This document shows, one piece after another, positions 9,180 to 18,251 of a stretch of DNA of 64,000 nt. The stretch is taken from positions 1 through 64,000 of the forward strand of contig DATNBU010000012.1 in NCBI GenBank assembly GCA_035571835.1, in the 5' to 3' direction. This DNA is from Candidatus Limnocylindrales bacterium (GTDB taxonomy: Bacteria; Desulfobacterota; Binatia; UBA1149; CAITLU01). The position numbers and the translations under genes are program-made. The notes below the pieces were generated by a model that had not been told where the DNA came from, did no database searches, and saw nothing but the letters and a program-made list of their open reading frames with translations. Numbering within the stretch: position 1 is the first letter of the stretch; every line of letters begins with the position of its first letter.

Positions 9180-10079
9180 TCAGTGCTCCAGCCGGTCGAG
9201 CTTCTTCTGAAGTGTCGACATCGTGCAGCGGCGCCGCCGCAGGTCCGCCCACGGATCGGCGCCGCGGCGCTGGAGTGCGTTGCGGATCGTGTAGGAGCGC
9301 GCGTCGAATTTCTTCTGCGCGAGCTCTTTCCAGTCGATCGGCATCGAAACCGGCGCGCCGGGGACGGCGCGCACCGAATACGCGGCCACCGCCGTCTGCG
9401 CATACGCATTGCGTGCGATGTCCAGGTAGACGCGCCCGCGGCGCTTGTCGATGCGGTGTTCGGTCGTCAGCTCGTCGGGATGCCGCGCAGCCAGCACGGC
9501 CATGAGTCTGGTCGCGACCGCGCGCACGGTATCAAAGCTTTCCTTGCCGGCCAGCGGCACGACGACGTGCAGGCCCTTGGAGCCGGTGGTCTTGAGAAAC
9601 GCCGGCATGGAAAGCTCGTCGAGCAGTGCGCGGCACTGGAGCGCGGCCGATCTTGCCTGGTCGAATTTTCCGGCGGGCGGATCGAGGTCGACGATGAACA
9701 GGTCGGGGCAATCGATGCGGTCCGCGCAGCTCAGCCACGGATGCAGCGTGATCGCCGCCTGGTTGGCCAGGTAGACGAGCGTCGCGACGTCGTCGCAGAC
9801 CACGAGATCCTGCGATCCGCCCTGCTTGCGCACGCGAACGGTGCGGATCCAGTCGGGAAAGTAGGCCCCGGTCTGCTTCTGGTAGAAGCCGGATGCGCCG
9901 ATGCCGTTCGGAAAACGCTCGAGGACGAGCGGGCGGCCTTTGAGAAACGGAAGGATCCGGTCGGCGACGTTTTCGTAATAGGCGATGATGTCGCCTTTGG
10001 TGATCCCGTCGTCGGGAAACAGGACCTTGTTCTCGTTCGAGAGCTCGACGGTGCGTCGCCCGAGCTTTTTCGTGGTCAT
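9180..10079 (-). CDS. Stand-alone LigD polymerase (POL/primase-like) domain
   Basis: 299 aa, about the size of the polymerase domain of LigD alone. The archaeo-eukaryotic primase-like active site shows DLDP with D131 and D133. The conserved nucleotide-binding stretch TTGSKGLHVVVPL and the later YSVRAVPGAPVSMPI are also present. There is no ligase or phosphoesterase sequence in the protein. In NHEJ this domain adds nucleotides or ribonucleotides at broken ends held by Ku. The gene lies 33 bp after a methyltransferase gene on the same strand. A second POL domain is fused to a ligase at 16-18 kb, so this is one of two in the window. Confidence 0.92.
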   Translation of the reverse strand: MTTKKLGRRTVELSNENKVLFPDDGITKGDIIAYYENVADRILPFLKGRPLVLERFPNGIGASGFYQKQTGAYFPDWIRTVRVRKQGGSQDLVVCDDVATLVYLANQAAITLHPWLSCADRIDCPDLFIVDLDPPAGKFDQARSAALQCRALLDELSMPAFLKTTGSKGLHVVVPLAGKESFDTVRAVATRLMAVLAARHPDELTTEHRIDKRRGRVYLDIARNAYAQTAVAAYSVRAVPGAPVSMPIDWKELAQKKFDARSYTIRNALQRRGADPWADLRRRRCTMSTLQKKLDRLEH

Positions 10080-10112
10080 CGCGATGAACCAGCCATCTCG
10101 CGCGACCGGCCG

Positions 10113-10886
10113 TCAGAGCGGCGGCTTTCGGCCCACGTACTCGCAGAACGCTCCGGGAACGACCACTTTGGAACGCGCCTGGAGGAAGCCGACGTCGCGC
10201 ATGGTCTCGACGATCGTCGCCGGCGGCACGCACTTCTCGACGGTGTCCCAGTAGAAATCCATCAGCACCTTGGCTTCCGGGTCGCGCGTGGTCAGCAGCG
10301 TGAGCCCCGGAATCATCCGCTTCCAGACGAAGCGCGTAATGCTGTGACCGATGCGCGATTCGGGCACGTGGCTCTCGAGGATCCAGACCGTACCACCCGG
10401 CTTGAGGACGCGGAAGTATTCGCTGAACGCGGCGCGCAGGTCGGCTACGTGCCGCAGCGCGATTCCCATCGTCACGAAATCGAAGCTGTCGGTGCGAAAC
10501 GGAAGCTGCTCGGCGATGCCGCGGCTGAGCGGTCCATGAAAATGCTTGCGCGCCTCCGCGAGCATTCCGGGGCTCGGATCGCACCCGATCACCAGGCCTT
10601 CCGGGCCGACCAACTGGACCGCGCCGCGTGAGACGGCTGCGGTGCCGATTGCGACATCGAGCACTTTCATGCCGCGCTTGAGACCGTTGAACTTGAGCGA
10701 CAGGCGCCGGTACAGAAGCCCGCCGTTCAGGAAGATGCCTTCGATCGTGTTGTAGTGCTTCGCCGTCCGGTTGAACAGATCGATGACGTACGGATGCCGG
10801 TTCTGGTCGGTTCCGTAGTACTCGCGAAGCGGCGTATGCGGCGGGACGATGCCCGGCTGTTCCTGCGGCTGCGTGCGGTTCGTCAC
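10113..10886 (-). CDS. Class I SAM methyltransferase (UbiE/COQ5-like)
   Basis: 257 aa from a GTG with AGGAG 6 nt upstream; the longer ATG-started frame has no such site. SAM motif I is VLDVAIGTAAVS near residue 75. It is followed by GCDPSPGML, then AEQLPFRTDSFDFVTMGIALRHV and FRVLKPGGTVWILES, the typical UbiE-like order. The substrate could be a quinone, sterol or lipid. The gene is the promoter-proximal member of a two-gene unit with the LigD polymerase gene and is divergent from the ridA-like gene across about 170 bp. Confidence 0.8.
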   Translation of the reverse strand: MTNRTQPQEQPGIVPPHTPLREYYGTDQNRHPYVIDLFNRTAKHYNTIEGIFLNGGLLYRRLSLKFNGLKRGMKVLDVAIGTAAVSRGAVQLVGPEGLVIGCDPSPGMLAEARKHFHGPLSRGIAEQLPFRTDSFDFVTMGIALRHVADLRAAFSEYFRVLKPGGTVWILESHVPESRIGHSITRFVWKRMIPGLTLLTTRDPEAKVLMDFYWDTVEKCVPPATIVETMRDVGFLQARSKVVVPGAFCEYVGRKPPL

Positions 10887-11055
10887 GGGCGTCTCCTTTT
10901 GCCGGCTGCGCGAGCGGGCGGCGGGATCATGTTCGTACACGACAGCGGCTTTCAACTGGATGGCGCTGTCCGCCGCCGCACGGCTTCAAATGGTACCCGC
11001 GCGGGTGTGGCAGGCGGCTCTCCTCGCAGGCTCACTGCCGGGCTATAACCGTCCG

Positions 11056-11553
11056 ATGAACACACTGCCTACTCCGGAATCGAGACTCGCCGCCCTCGGG
11101 GTCGATCTGCCGCGCCTGTTTCCGCCCGCCGGGACCTATGTGAATGCGGTTCGAAGCGGCTCGCTGGTCTTCCTGGCCGGCCACATTCCGTATCACCCCG
11201 ACGGCAGCGTCGCATTCGGCAAGCTCGGTCTCGACGTCGATGTCGAAACCGGTTACGCGGCGGCTCGCGGAGCGGCGCTCGCGATGCTCGTCACCATTCG
11301 CGAAACGCTCGGGACGCTCGACCTTGTGGGCCGCATCGTGCGCGTGAGCGGCCTCGTCAATGCCGCGCCGGACTTCACGCAGCACACGCGGGTCATCGAC
11401 GGAGCATCCGACGTGCTCGTCGAAGTCTTCGGCGAGGCGGGGCGGCACGCGCGCCTCGCGGTCGGGGTCTCGTCGCTGCCGGCAAACATCTGCCTCGAGG
11501 TCGATGCGATCGTCGAGGTCAAAGATGGCGACGCGACCGCCCGCAGGGCGTGA
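11056..11553 (+). CDS. RidA/YjgF-family protein
   Basis: 165 aa. It shows the RidA-family pattern (YVNAVRSGSLVFLAGHIPYHPDG, RETLGTLDLVGRIVRVSGLVN, GEAGRHARLAVGVSSLP, CLEVDAIVEV). It resembles the longer YjgH-type subgroup, which keeps the fold but often lacks the strict RidA catalytic arginine in the IPP motif. RidA proper hydrolyses reactive enamine/imine intermediates; the role of this subgroup is less clear. It is a single gene between two repair loci and convergent with the ligase gene. Confidence 0.85.
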   Translation: MNTLPTPESRLAALGVDLPRLFPPAGTYVNAVRSGSLVFLAGHIPYHPDGSVAFGKLGLDVDVETGYAAARGAALAMLVTIRETLGTLDLVGRIVRVSGLVNAAPDFTQHTRVIDGASDVLVEVFGEAGRHARLAVGVSSLPANICLEVDAIVEVKDGDATARRA

Positions 11554-11631
11554 CTGCGCGCTGCCGATCAAAGCAGGTCGTGTACGCCGCGAACAGGTGT
11601 GTACGGCGGGACTGCGTCGTGCGCCGGACTG

Positions 11632-12654
11632 CTAGACACTTTTCGGCGCCTCGCGCCGTACGCTCGACGCCTTCTTGTCCGCGCGAAGCCCGAGGAAACG
11701 CGGATGGCGAAGCTTGCCGTCGCGAGTCCACTCGGTAAATCCGAATTCGCCGACGAGCTCCGGCGAGACCCAGTGCGCGCGCGGTTCGCGCGGAACCTCG
11801 TCGAACGGACAGGTGCTGCGTGACAGGCGGCGGAATTTCGCCGTGAGCCTGGCGAGCGTCTCGTGGTCGAAGCCGGTGCCGACCTTGCCGGCATAGCGAA
11901 GCGCGCCGCGCTCGTAGTAGCCGACCAGCAGCGCGCCGAACCCTTCGCGCGACCCCTGCGGATCGGTGTAGCCCGCGATCACCAGCTCCTGGCCGGCGAC
12001 GCACTTGAACTTGAGCCAGCAGCGCGAGCGCTTGTGCACGTACGGCGCGTCGGCCTTCTTCGCGATCAGCCCTTCCCAGCCCTCGCGGCACGCCTCGGCG
12101 AGAAAACGCTCGCCGTGCTGCGCACGATGTTCCGTATAACGAACCGGATCGCGGTAACGCAACATCCGTCGCAGCAGATCCTTGCGTGCGAGCTGCGACA
12201 GCGCAGTGGTGCGCCAGCCGTCGACATGGAGCACGTCGAACAGATAGAGGTACACCGGCGTGGCGGCGACGAGCCTGCTGTCCGGATCGCGTACGCCGAC
12301 GCGGCGCTGCAGCTGCGAGAAGCTCGTCTGCTTTCCGTCGAAGGCGACGACCTCGCCGTCGACGATGAAGTCGTCGCAGCGCTCGCGAGCCAGGGCGTGA
12401 ACGAGCTCGGGATAGGCAGCGCCGATCTCCAGGCCATTGCGCGACAACAGGCGCACGTGGTTGCTGCGGCGCAGTGCCACGCAGCGCACGCCGTCGAGCT
12501 TGCGCTCGAAGATCCATCCCGGGTCGGAAAAATGTTTCGCGGTCAGCGTCGCGAGCATCGGTGCGAGCCGGCGCGGCTGCGATTGGCGGCGAAGTCTGCT
12601 GCGCTCGGCGGCCGGCACCGCGCGCAGCAGCGGGCTGTCTATTTCGACGACCAC
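11632..12654 (-). CDS. ATP-dependent DNA ligase, LigD ligase-domain type
   Basis: About 340 aa. The adenylation motif I is KLDGVR with K52 as the nucleotidyl-acceptor lysine. DGEVVAFDG, YLFDVLHVDG, EGLIAKKADAPY and WLKFKC give motifs III, IIIa, IV and V. The C-terminal OB fold (GFGALLVGYYE, GKVGTGF) is complete. It is a single-domain enzyme without POL or PE. The GTG at 12654 is the first plausible start. It lies inside the end of the phosphoesterase gene, in another frame, with a 16-nt overlap, so the two are probably translated together. The exact start is uncertain. Confidence 0.9.
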   Translation of the reverse strand: MVVEIDSPLLRAVPAAERSRLRRQSQPRRLAPMLATLTAKHFSDPGWIFERKLDGVRCVALRRSNHVRLLSRNGLEIGAAYPELVHALARERCDDFIVDGEVVAFDGKQTSFSQLQRRVGVRDPDSRLVAATPVYLYLFDVLHVDGWRTTALSQLARKDLLRRMLRYRDPVRYTEHRAQHGERFLAEACREGWEGLIAKKADAPYVHKRSRCWLKFKCVAGQELVIAGYTDPQGSREGFGALLVGYYERGALRYAGKVGTGFDHETLARLTAKFRRLSRSTCPFDEVPREPRAHWVSPELVGEFGFTEWTRDGKLRHPRFLGLRADKKASSVRREAPKSV

Positions 12655-13511
12655 ACTTTCTTCGGCGAACGCGCGACGTCTTCGATGGTCCGTCCGGAAA
12701 TCACGCTCTCGGTGCGCTCGCTGACCGGATCGTCCTCCGGGTTCGCAGCCTTGTCTTTCATCTTGATGAGCAGCCAGTTCTTTTCGTTCTCGCCCATGCG
12801 GCTGTGAACGAGCGCGAAACCGCCGCGGATCTTTTTTCCTTCGAGCCAGACTTCGATGGTTCCCCGCCGGTAACTGTCGGCAAGCGAAGCTTCCTTGCCG
12901 CCGACCTCCTTCAGGTTGCGGTACGGCCCGGCGTCCCAGACGATCACGGTACCGCCGCCGTATTCGTCCTCGGGGATGATTCCTTCGAAGTCGGCGTAAT
13001 CCATCGGATGATCCTCGGTTTCGACCGCGAGACGCTTGTCGGCCGGATCCATCGACGGACCTTTCGGAACCGCCCACGATTTGAGCACGCCGTCGACCTC
13101 CAGCCGGAAGTCGTAATGCAGCCGGCTCGCGGCATGTTTCTGGATCACGAAGAACGGATTGTCGTTCTTCTTCCAGCGGCTGGGCGAGGTTCCCTGCGGT
13201 TCGGGCGTTTTGCCGAAATCGCGCTTGCTGCGGTAGACGGCGAGCTTGTCGCCGGATCGCGTGCGCGCGACGGCCGGCTTCGTCGAGCGTGCGACTGCGG
13301 GCTTCGTCGTGCGCGCGACGGCTGGCTTCTTCGTGGGGGCGACGGCCGTCTTCTTCGTGCGCGTGACGGCGGCCTTCTTCGTGCGCGGAGCCGGTGTGTC
13401 GGCGGCTGCGCGCTTGACCGTCGTTGCTTTGCTTGCCGTTGAGCTCTTTGCATCGCGCGTTGCACGTTTCGCACTTTGCGACGATGCAGCTTTCTGCCTG
13501 GTGCTTGCCAT
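12639..13511 (-). CDS. LigD-type 3'-phosphoesterase domain protein with repetitive basic linker
   Basis: 290 aa from an ATG with GGAG upstream. Residues 1-95 are a basic Ala/Lys/Thr/Val region with short repeats such as KPAVART and KPAVARS. From about 100 to 285 is the LigD PE domain: FVIQKHAASRLHYDFRLEVDG contains H126, H132 and D134, the Mn-binding residues by family comparison. VPKGPSMDPADKRLAVETEDHP and GGGTVIVWDAG follow. The PE domain trims 3'-phosphate or ribonucleotide ends during NHEJ. The gene ends out of frame within the start of the ligase gene. The basic tail may bind DNA. Confidence 0.9.
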   Translation of the reverse strand: MASTRQKAASSQSAKRATRDAKSSTASKATTVKRAAADTPAPRTKKAAVTRTKKTAVAPTKKPAVARTTKPAVARSTKPAVARTRSGDKLAVYRSKRDFGKTPEPQGTSPSRWKKNDNPFFVIQKHAASRLHYDFRLEVDGVLKSWAVPKGPSMDPADKRLAVETEDHPMDYADFEGIIPEDEYGGGTVIVWDAGPYRNLKEVGGKEASLADSYRRGTIEVWLEGKKIRGGFALVHSRMGENEKNWLLIKMKDKAANPEDDPVSERTESVISGRTIEDVARSPKKVWSSK

Positions 13512-13774
13512 TGCTCGATCTCCGTTGCGCGCTCTGTTCCGCCCGCCGCGCATCCGCGCACGGCTTGGATTTCCATCGTGGCCGCAGGTTGGACGCATGC
13601 GCCATTGTTCCCGTCATTTTTTATCCCGAGACGAGTCGCCGGTTTGATCTCCCTCATGCGGATGCACGCGCGCAAGCTCTACGGGGTAAATCGGTTCGCG
13701 CCCGTAGTTCGAATGGCTCGGACATGCCAACGTCCGATGAGAGGCCGAAATTCCCGAACCTCAAGGAGTGCCCC

Positions 13775-14332
13775 ATGCCAAGTCAGACCGATGCCATTTC
13801 AATGTTGAAAGCGGATCACGAAAAGGTGCGCGGGCTATTGTCGCAGCTCGAAAACTCGAGCGAGCGCTCCTCGCAGAAGCGGGAGGCTTTGCTGCACAAG
13901 ATTGCCGCTGAGCTCGAGATCCATACCACGATCGAGGAAGAAATTTTTTATCCGGCGTATCGCGACGCCGTCAAAAAGAAGGAAGACCGCAAGCTCTACC
14001 AGGAAGCTCTCGAGGAACACCACGTCGTGGACCTCGTGATGCCCGAGATCGAAGAGACCGACCCCGGAACCGAAGTCTTCTCCGCCAAGGCCAAAGTTCT
14101 CAAGGAAGTGATCGAGCACCACGCCGACGAGGAAGAGAAGGAAATGTTTTCGCGTGCGCGCAAGGTCTTCGAGAAGGACGAGCTGCGCGAGCTCGCCGAG
14201 AGGATGGAAGCGCGCAAGGCCGAGCTTCAGGGAATGAAGGCCGACGAGGGCAGCAGCGAGGAAGACGAAGAGGACGAAGACCTCGACGAAGAGGACATGG
14301 AAGACGAAGACGAGGATGAAGACGAGCAGTAA
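13775..14332 (+). CDS. Cytoplasmic hemerythrin-domain protein with acidic tail
   Basis: 185 aa; AAGGAG precedes the ATG. The HHE-type helices carry ISMLKADHEKVRGLL, LEIHTTIEEEIFYPA, LEEHHVVDLVMPEI and EHHADEEEKEMF, the His/Glu set for a diiron centre. The last about 35 residues are almost only Glu and Asp. There is no export signal, unlike the Tat hemerythrin at 4.5 kb. Genes of this type commonly sit beside Ku/LigD and stress SDR genes; here it is divergent from the phosphoesterase gene and upstream of an SDR gene. Oxygen or NO binding, or iron handling under stress, is the likely role. Confidence 0.85.
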   Translation: MPSQTDAISMLKADHEKVRGLLSQLENSSERSSQKREALLHKIAAELEIHTTIEEEIFYPAYRDAVKKKEDRKLYQEALEEHHVVDLVMPEIEETDPGTEVFSAKAKVLKEVIEHHADEEEKEMFSRARKVFEKDELRELAERMEARKAELQGMKADEGSSEEDEEDEDLDEEDMEDEDEDEDEQ

Positions 14333-14401
14333 GGCAGCGCGCCGACGACGGAAGAAACCCGGCAACCCGATGACGGTGGCTTCGAGCCTGTGAGAACCGA
14401 G

Positions 14402-15280
14402 ATGAGAACCCAGCAACAGCACGAGCCGAAGCCACCGTTTCCTGCCCAGCACCAGGACAAGCCCGGGATCGAGTCCGAGCTGGATCCGCGGCCGAGATAT
14501 CTGGCGCCACTGTACAAGGGCTCCGGAAAGCTCGAAGGCAAGGCCGCGCTGATCACCGGCGGAGACTCCGGCATCGGTCGAGCGGTTGCGGTGCTCTATG
14601 CACGCGAAGGCGCAGACGTCGCGATCGTGTACCTTCCGGAAGAGCAGTCCGACGCGGAGGAGACCCGCGACGCCGTCGAGCGCGAGGGTCGCCGCGCCGT
14701 GCTCATTCCGGCCGACGTCACCGATCCGGCCTCATGCCGCGACGCGGTGGAAAGAACGATCCGCGCGCTCGGCCGACTCGACATCCTCGTCAACAACGCC
14801 GCGTTCCAGCAGCATCAGGAGAGCCTCGACGCCATCACGGACGAGCAGTGGGAGCATACGTTCCGCACCAACATCTTCGGTTACTTCTACATGGCGCGCG
14901 CCGCGCTTCCCCATCTCAAACGCGGAAGCGCCATCATCAACTGCGGTTCGATCACGGGCCTGGAGGGCAGCGCGAAGCTTCTCGACTATTCGGCGACCAA
15001 GGGCGCGATCCATGCGTTCACGAAGTCGCTCGCGCAGAACCTCATCGACAAGGGCATTCGCGTGAACTGCGTTGCGCCGGGGCCGGTATGGACGCCGCTC
15101 AACCCGTCGGACAAACCGGCCGAGGAAGTGGCGAAGTTCGGACACGACACGCCGATGAAGCGTCCGGCGCAGCCGGAAGAGGTCGCGCCGGCGTTCGTGT
15201 TTTTCGCCGCCGAAGGCGACGCCAGCTACATCACCGGCGAGGTGCTGACGCTTCTCGGGGGAGAGACGACGGCGGGCTGA
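14402..15280 (+). CDS. SDR-family oxidoreductase (YghA/stress-protein-39 type)
   Basis: 292 aa (a GTG at 14390 would add four residues). The N-terminal extension is rich in Gln, His and Pro (QQQHEPKPPFPAQHQDKPG), typical of the YghA subgroup. The NAD(P) motif is TGGDSGIGRAVA and NNAA is present. The catalytic set is Ser in CGSITG with YSATK supplying Tyr and Lys. The C-terminus has ITGEVLTLLGG. Substrate unknown; aldehyde or sugar reduction under general stress is usual for the group. It lies directly upstream of ku (16 bp) and may share its transcript. Confidence 0.85.
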   Translation: MRTQQQHEPKPPFPAQHQDKPGIESELDPRPRYLAPLYKGSGKLEGKAALITGGDSGIGRAVAVLYAREGADVAIVYLPEEQSDAEETRDAVEREGRRAVLIPADVTDPASCRDAVERTIRALGRLDILVNNAAFQQHQESLDAITDEQWEHTFRTNIFGYFYMARAALPHLKRGSAIINCGSITGLEGSAKLLDYSATKGAIHAFTKSLAQNLIDKGIRVNCVAPGPVWTPLNPSDKPAEEVAKFGHDTPMKRPAQPEEVAPAFVFFAAEGDASYITGEVLTLLGGETTAG

Positions 15281-15296
15281 GCCGCAAGGTACCGCC

Positions 15297-16172
15297 ATGG
15301 CACGCTCGATCTGGAAAGGCAGCATTTCATTCGGTCTCGTCGAGATCCCGGTCGGGATCGTCACCGGCGAGGAAGCCAACGAGCTCGCGTTCCATCAGAT
15401 CGACAAGCGCACGTTCTCGCGCGTCGGCATGAATCGCGTCAACAAGGACACCGGCAAGGAAGTGCCGTGGAGCGAGATCGTTCGCGGCTACGAGTACGAG
15501 CCCGACGAATACGTGGTGCTGACCGACGAAGACCTGCGCAAGGCCAACGCGAAGGCCACCAAGACCATTGAAATCGAGGATTTCGTCGATCAGTCGGAGA
15601 TCGATCCGGTCTACTACGAAAAACCGTACTATCTCGAGCCGCTGAAGAAAGGCAGCAAGAGCTACGCGCTGCTGCGCGAGACGCTCGCACGCACCGGCAA
15701 GGTCGGAATTGCGAGCGTCGTGCTGCGTACGCGCCAGCGCATGGCCGCGCTGATGGTGCGCGAAGGCTTTCTGGTCCTCGAGATGCTTCGCTATTCGTAC
15801 GAGCTTCGCGATCCGAAGAAGCTCGGCATCGAAGTCCCCGACGAGGACGTGAAAAAGCTCGGCATCAGCGACCGCGAGGTCAAGCTCGCCGAGCGGCTCG
15901 TCAAGGACATGACGGCGAAGTGGAACCCGAAGAAGTACAAGGACACCTATCGCGAAGACGTGATGGCGATGATCGAGAAGAAGATCAAGTCCGGACAGAC
16001 GCACGTGATCGAGGAGCCGGCGGAAGAGGAAGAAGAGGCCGCGCCGAAGCGCGAAGTCGTTGATCTCATGCCGCTCCTGAAAAAGAGCGTCGAGTCGCGC
16101 CAGGGCGGACGATCGAAAACGGATCGCGGGAGCCGTCAGGCCACAAAGAGGGCGCGCGCGAAGAGCGCGTGA
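15297..16172 (+). CDS. ku: Ku protein, NHEJ DNA-end-binding
   Basis: 291 aa. The N-terminus (ARSIWKGSISFGLVEIPV) and central core are those of bacterial Ku, which forms a homodimeric ring on broken DNA ends and recruits LigD. The C-terminal segment VVDLMPLLKKSVE is the usual LigD-contacting motif, followed by a basic tail (TKRARAKSA) that can bind DNA. The stop codon overlaps the GTG start of ligD as GTGA, so the two are translationally coupled. It is the only ku in the window, serving two ligases and two polymerase domains. Confidence 0.96.
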   Translation: MARSIWKGSISFGLVEIPVGIVTGEEANELAFHQIDKRTFSRVGMNRVNKDTGKEVPWSEIVRGYEYEPDEYVVLTDEDLRKANAKATKTIEIEDFVDQSEIDPVYYEKPYYLEPLKKGSKSYALLRETLARTGKVGIASVVLRTRQRMAALMVREGFLVLEMLRYSYELRDPKKLGIEVPDEDVKKLGISDREVKLAERLVKDMTAKWNPKKYKDTYREDVMAMIEKKIKSGQTHVIEEPAEEEEEAAPKREVVDLMPLLKKSVESRQGGRSKTDRGSRQATKRARAKSA

Positions 16173-18214
16173 AGCGCGCCGCGACATCGCGTCCTTTGGC
16201 GCGCGCGCCAGAGCTCCGCAAAAAGGCCGCTGCAGGATCGCGCCGCAAACCTTCCGGCGCTGCGTCGGCCAGTGCTTCGCGCGCGAACGGCGCAAAACCC
16301 GGCCCTTTGCCGGACTGGATTCCTCCGCAGCTCGCCACGCTCGTCACCGATGCGCCTCGCGGCGACGGCTGGCTGCACGAAATCAAGTACGACGGCTACC
16401 GCATGCTCCTGCGCGTCGACGCAGGCGAGGTAAGGCTGCTGTCGAGGAGCGCCAAGGACTGGACCGGGCAGTTTTCCCGCGTGGCCCGTGCCGCGACGCG
16501 GCTTGCCGCGCGCAGCGCGATGCTCGACGGCGAAGTCATCATTCTCGAGCCCGACGGCACGACCAGCTTTCAGAAAGTGCAGAATGCCGTCACCCGCGAC
16601 AGCCAGGAGCGCTTTACGTATGCAGCGTTCGACCTGATTCACCTCGACGGCTGCGACCTGACCGGTGCCACGCTCGAAGACCGCAAGGCCGTCCTTGCCG
16701 AGCTGATCGCCGCTTCGGATACGGACGGGGTCATTCATTACAGCGACCACGTGCGCGGGCGCGGTCCGGAATTCTTTCGGGAAGCGTGCCGGCACTCGCT
16801 GGAGGGAATCGTCAGCAAGCGGGCCGACGCACCGTACTCGAACGGGCGCACCCGCGACTGGTTGAAACTGAAATGCGTGCAGACGCAGGAGTTCGTCATC
16901 GGAGGATTCAGTGAGGGGTCGGGCACGCGGACCGGCTTCGGAGCGCTTCTTCTTGGTGTGCCCTCTGGACGCGGCCTGCGCTACGCAGGCCGCGTCGGCA
17001 CGGGGTTCAGTGAGGTGACGCTGCGCGAGCTTTCGCGCCGTCTGAAGCGGCTGGAACGCGCACAGATGCCGTTTCTTTCCGTGCCCGCCGATCGCCGCCA
17101 TGGTGCGCACTGGGTCGAACCTGAGCTCGTCGCGGAAGTTGCGTTCATGGGGTGGACGACAGGCGGGCATGTGCGTCACCCGTCGTTCCGCGGCATTCGC
17201 GACGACAGGTCGGCCGCTGACGTGACGATCGAACAGGCGGCTCCCGCCGCCGCAATCGAAGCCGGGACGGACGACACGGAAACGGCGCGGGCGTCTACCC
17301 GCGTTGCGGGGGTAAAGATCGGCAACGCATCGAAAGTTCTGTACCCCGACATCGGGCTGACCAAGCTCGAGATCGCGCGCTACTACGAAATGGTGGCGCC
17401 GTGGATGGTGCCGCAGGTGACGGGCCGGCCGCTGACGCTGCTTCGCTGCCCGAACGGATACGACTCGGCCTGTTTCTTCCAGAAGAACGCCGAGGGCGCG
17501 CCGGAACAGGAAATCCGGCGCGTCGAGATTCCGGACCTCAAAGGCGACGTGGGCTCGACGTATCTGTACGTCGACGACGCTGCAGGCCTTGTCGCGCTGC
17601 TGCAGATGGGCGTGCTCGAAATCCATATCTGGGGCTCGCGTCAGGAAACGCTCGAGCTGCCCGACCGCATCACGTTCGACCTCGATCCCGGACCGGGAGT
17701 GACGTGGGAAGCCGTGCTCGACGGCGCGCGCCTGGTCCGCTCGACGCTCGCCGAGCTCGGGCTCGAGTCGCTCGTGATGACGACCGGCGGCAAGGGGCTG
17801 CACGTGGTCGTTCCCGTCGTGCCCGAGCTCGACTGGCCGACCGTCAAAGGTTTCACGCGCGCGCTCGTGCAGGCGGTCGTTCGCCTCGAGCCGCGGCGTT
17901 ACACGGCCCACCTTGCCAAGAACCGGCGCGAGAACGTGATCTTCATCGATTATCTTCGCAACGGGCGCGGAGCGACGGCAGTCGCGCCGTATTCGACGCG
18001 CGCGCGCGCCGGTGCACCGGTTGCGGTCCCGATTTCGTGGGACGAGCTGTCACCGAAGCTGAGGCCGGACATGTTCAACGTGCGCAACCTTGCCGATCGG
18101 CTTCGCGGCATGAAGAAGGATCCGTGGCAGCAGGCGAAGCTTGCGCCGCAGTCGCTCGCGAAGGTCCTCGACGCGGCGTCCGGTGCCGTCGCGCCGCAGC
18201 GCACTCGCCGCTAG
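16169..18214 (+). CDS. ligD: LigD, ligase-polymerase (LIG-POL) form without phosphoesterase
   Basis: 681 aa from a GTG overlapping the ku stop by 4 nt. After a basic leader, the ligase domain covers about 45-345 with KYDG (K73 nucleotidyl acceptor), DGEVIILEPDG and EGIVSKRADAPY. A linker at about 345-380 leads to the POL domain (about 380-670). This has FDLDPGPG (D504, D506), TTGGKGLHVVVPV and YSTRARAGAPVAVPI. No PE domain is present; that activity is encoded separately at 12.6-13.5 kb. Ku-LigD coupling makes this the core NHEJ ligase of the organism. Confidence 0.95.
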   Translation: MKRAATSRPLARAPELRKKAAAGSRRKPSGAASASASRANGAKPGPLPDWIPPQLATLVTDAPRGDGWLHEIKYDGYRMLLRVDAGEVRLLSRSAKDWTGQFSRVARAATRLAARSAMLDGEVIILEPDGTTSFQKVQNAVTRDSQERFTYAAFDLIHLDGCDLTGATLEDRKAVLAELIAASDTDGVIHYSDHVRGRGPEFFREACRHSLEGIVSKRADAPYSNGRTRDWLKLKCVQTQEFVIGGFSEGSGTRTGFGALLLGVPSGRGLRYAGRVGTGFSEVTLRELSRRLKRLERAQMPFLSVPADRRHGAHWVEPELVAEVAFMGWTTGGHVRHPSFRGIRDDRSAADVTIEQAAPAAAIEAGTDDTETARASTRVAGVKIGNASKVLYPDIGLTKLEIARYYEMVAPWMVPQVTGRPLTLLRCPNGYDSACFFQKNAEGAPEQEIRRVEIPDLKGDVGSTYLYVDDAAGLVALLQMGVLEIHIWGSRQETLELPDRITFDLDPGPGVTWEAVLDGARLVRSTLAELGLESLVMTTGGKGLHVVVPVVPELDWPTVKGFTRALVQAVVRLEPRRYTAHLAKNRRENVIFIDYLRNGRGATAVAPYSTRARAGAPVAVPISWDELSPKLRPDMFNVRNLADRLRGMKKDPWQQAKLAPQSLAKVLDAASGAVAPQRTRR

Positions 18215-18251
18215 CTGCGTCGGCAGCGCATTCGGACGCGCATGTCGTGCA

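Noticed and set aside
9036..10631. 531-aa plus-strand frame over the LigD polymerase and methyltransferase genes
   Set aside because: Composition is that of a reverse-complement shadow; both minus-strand genes have clear motifs.
11632..13617. 661-aa minus-strand frame beginning upstream of the ligase
   Set aside because: Its first half is the wrong frame of the phosphoesterase gene; only the part after about 12654 carries ligase motifs.
16136..17911. 591-aa minus-strand frame over ligD
   Set aside because: Antisense shadow with no recognisable domain; LigD motifs are complete on the other strand.
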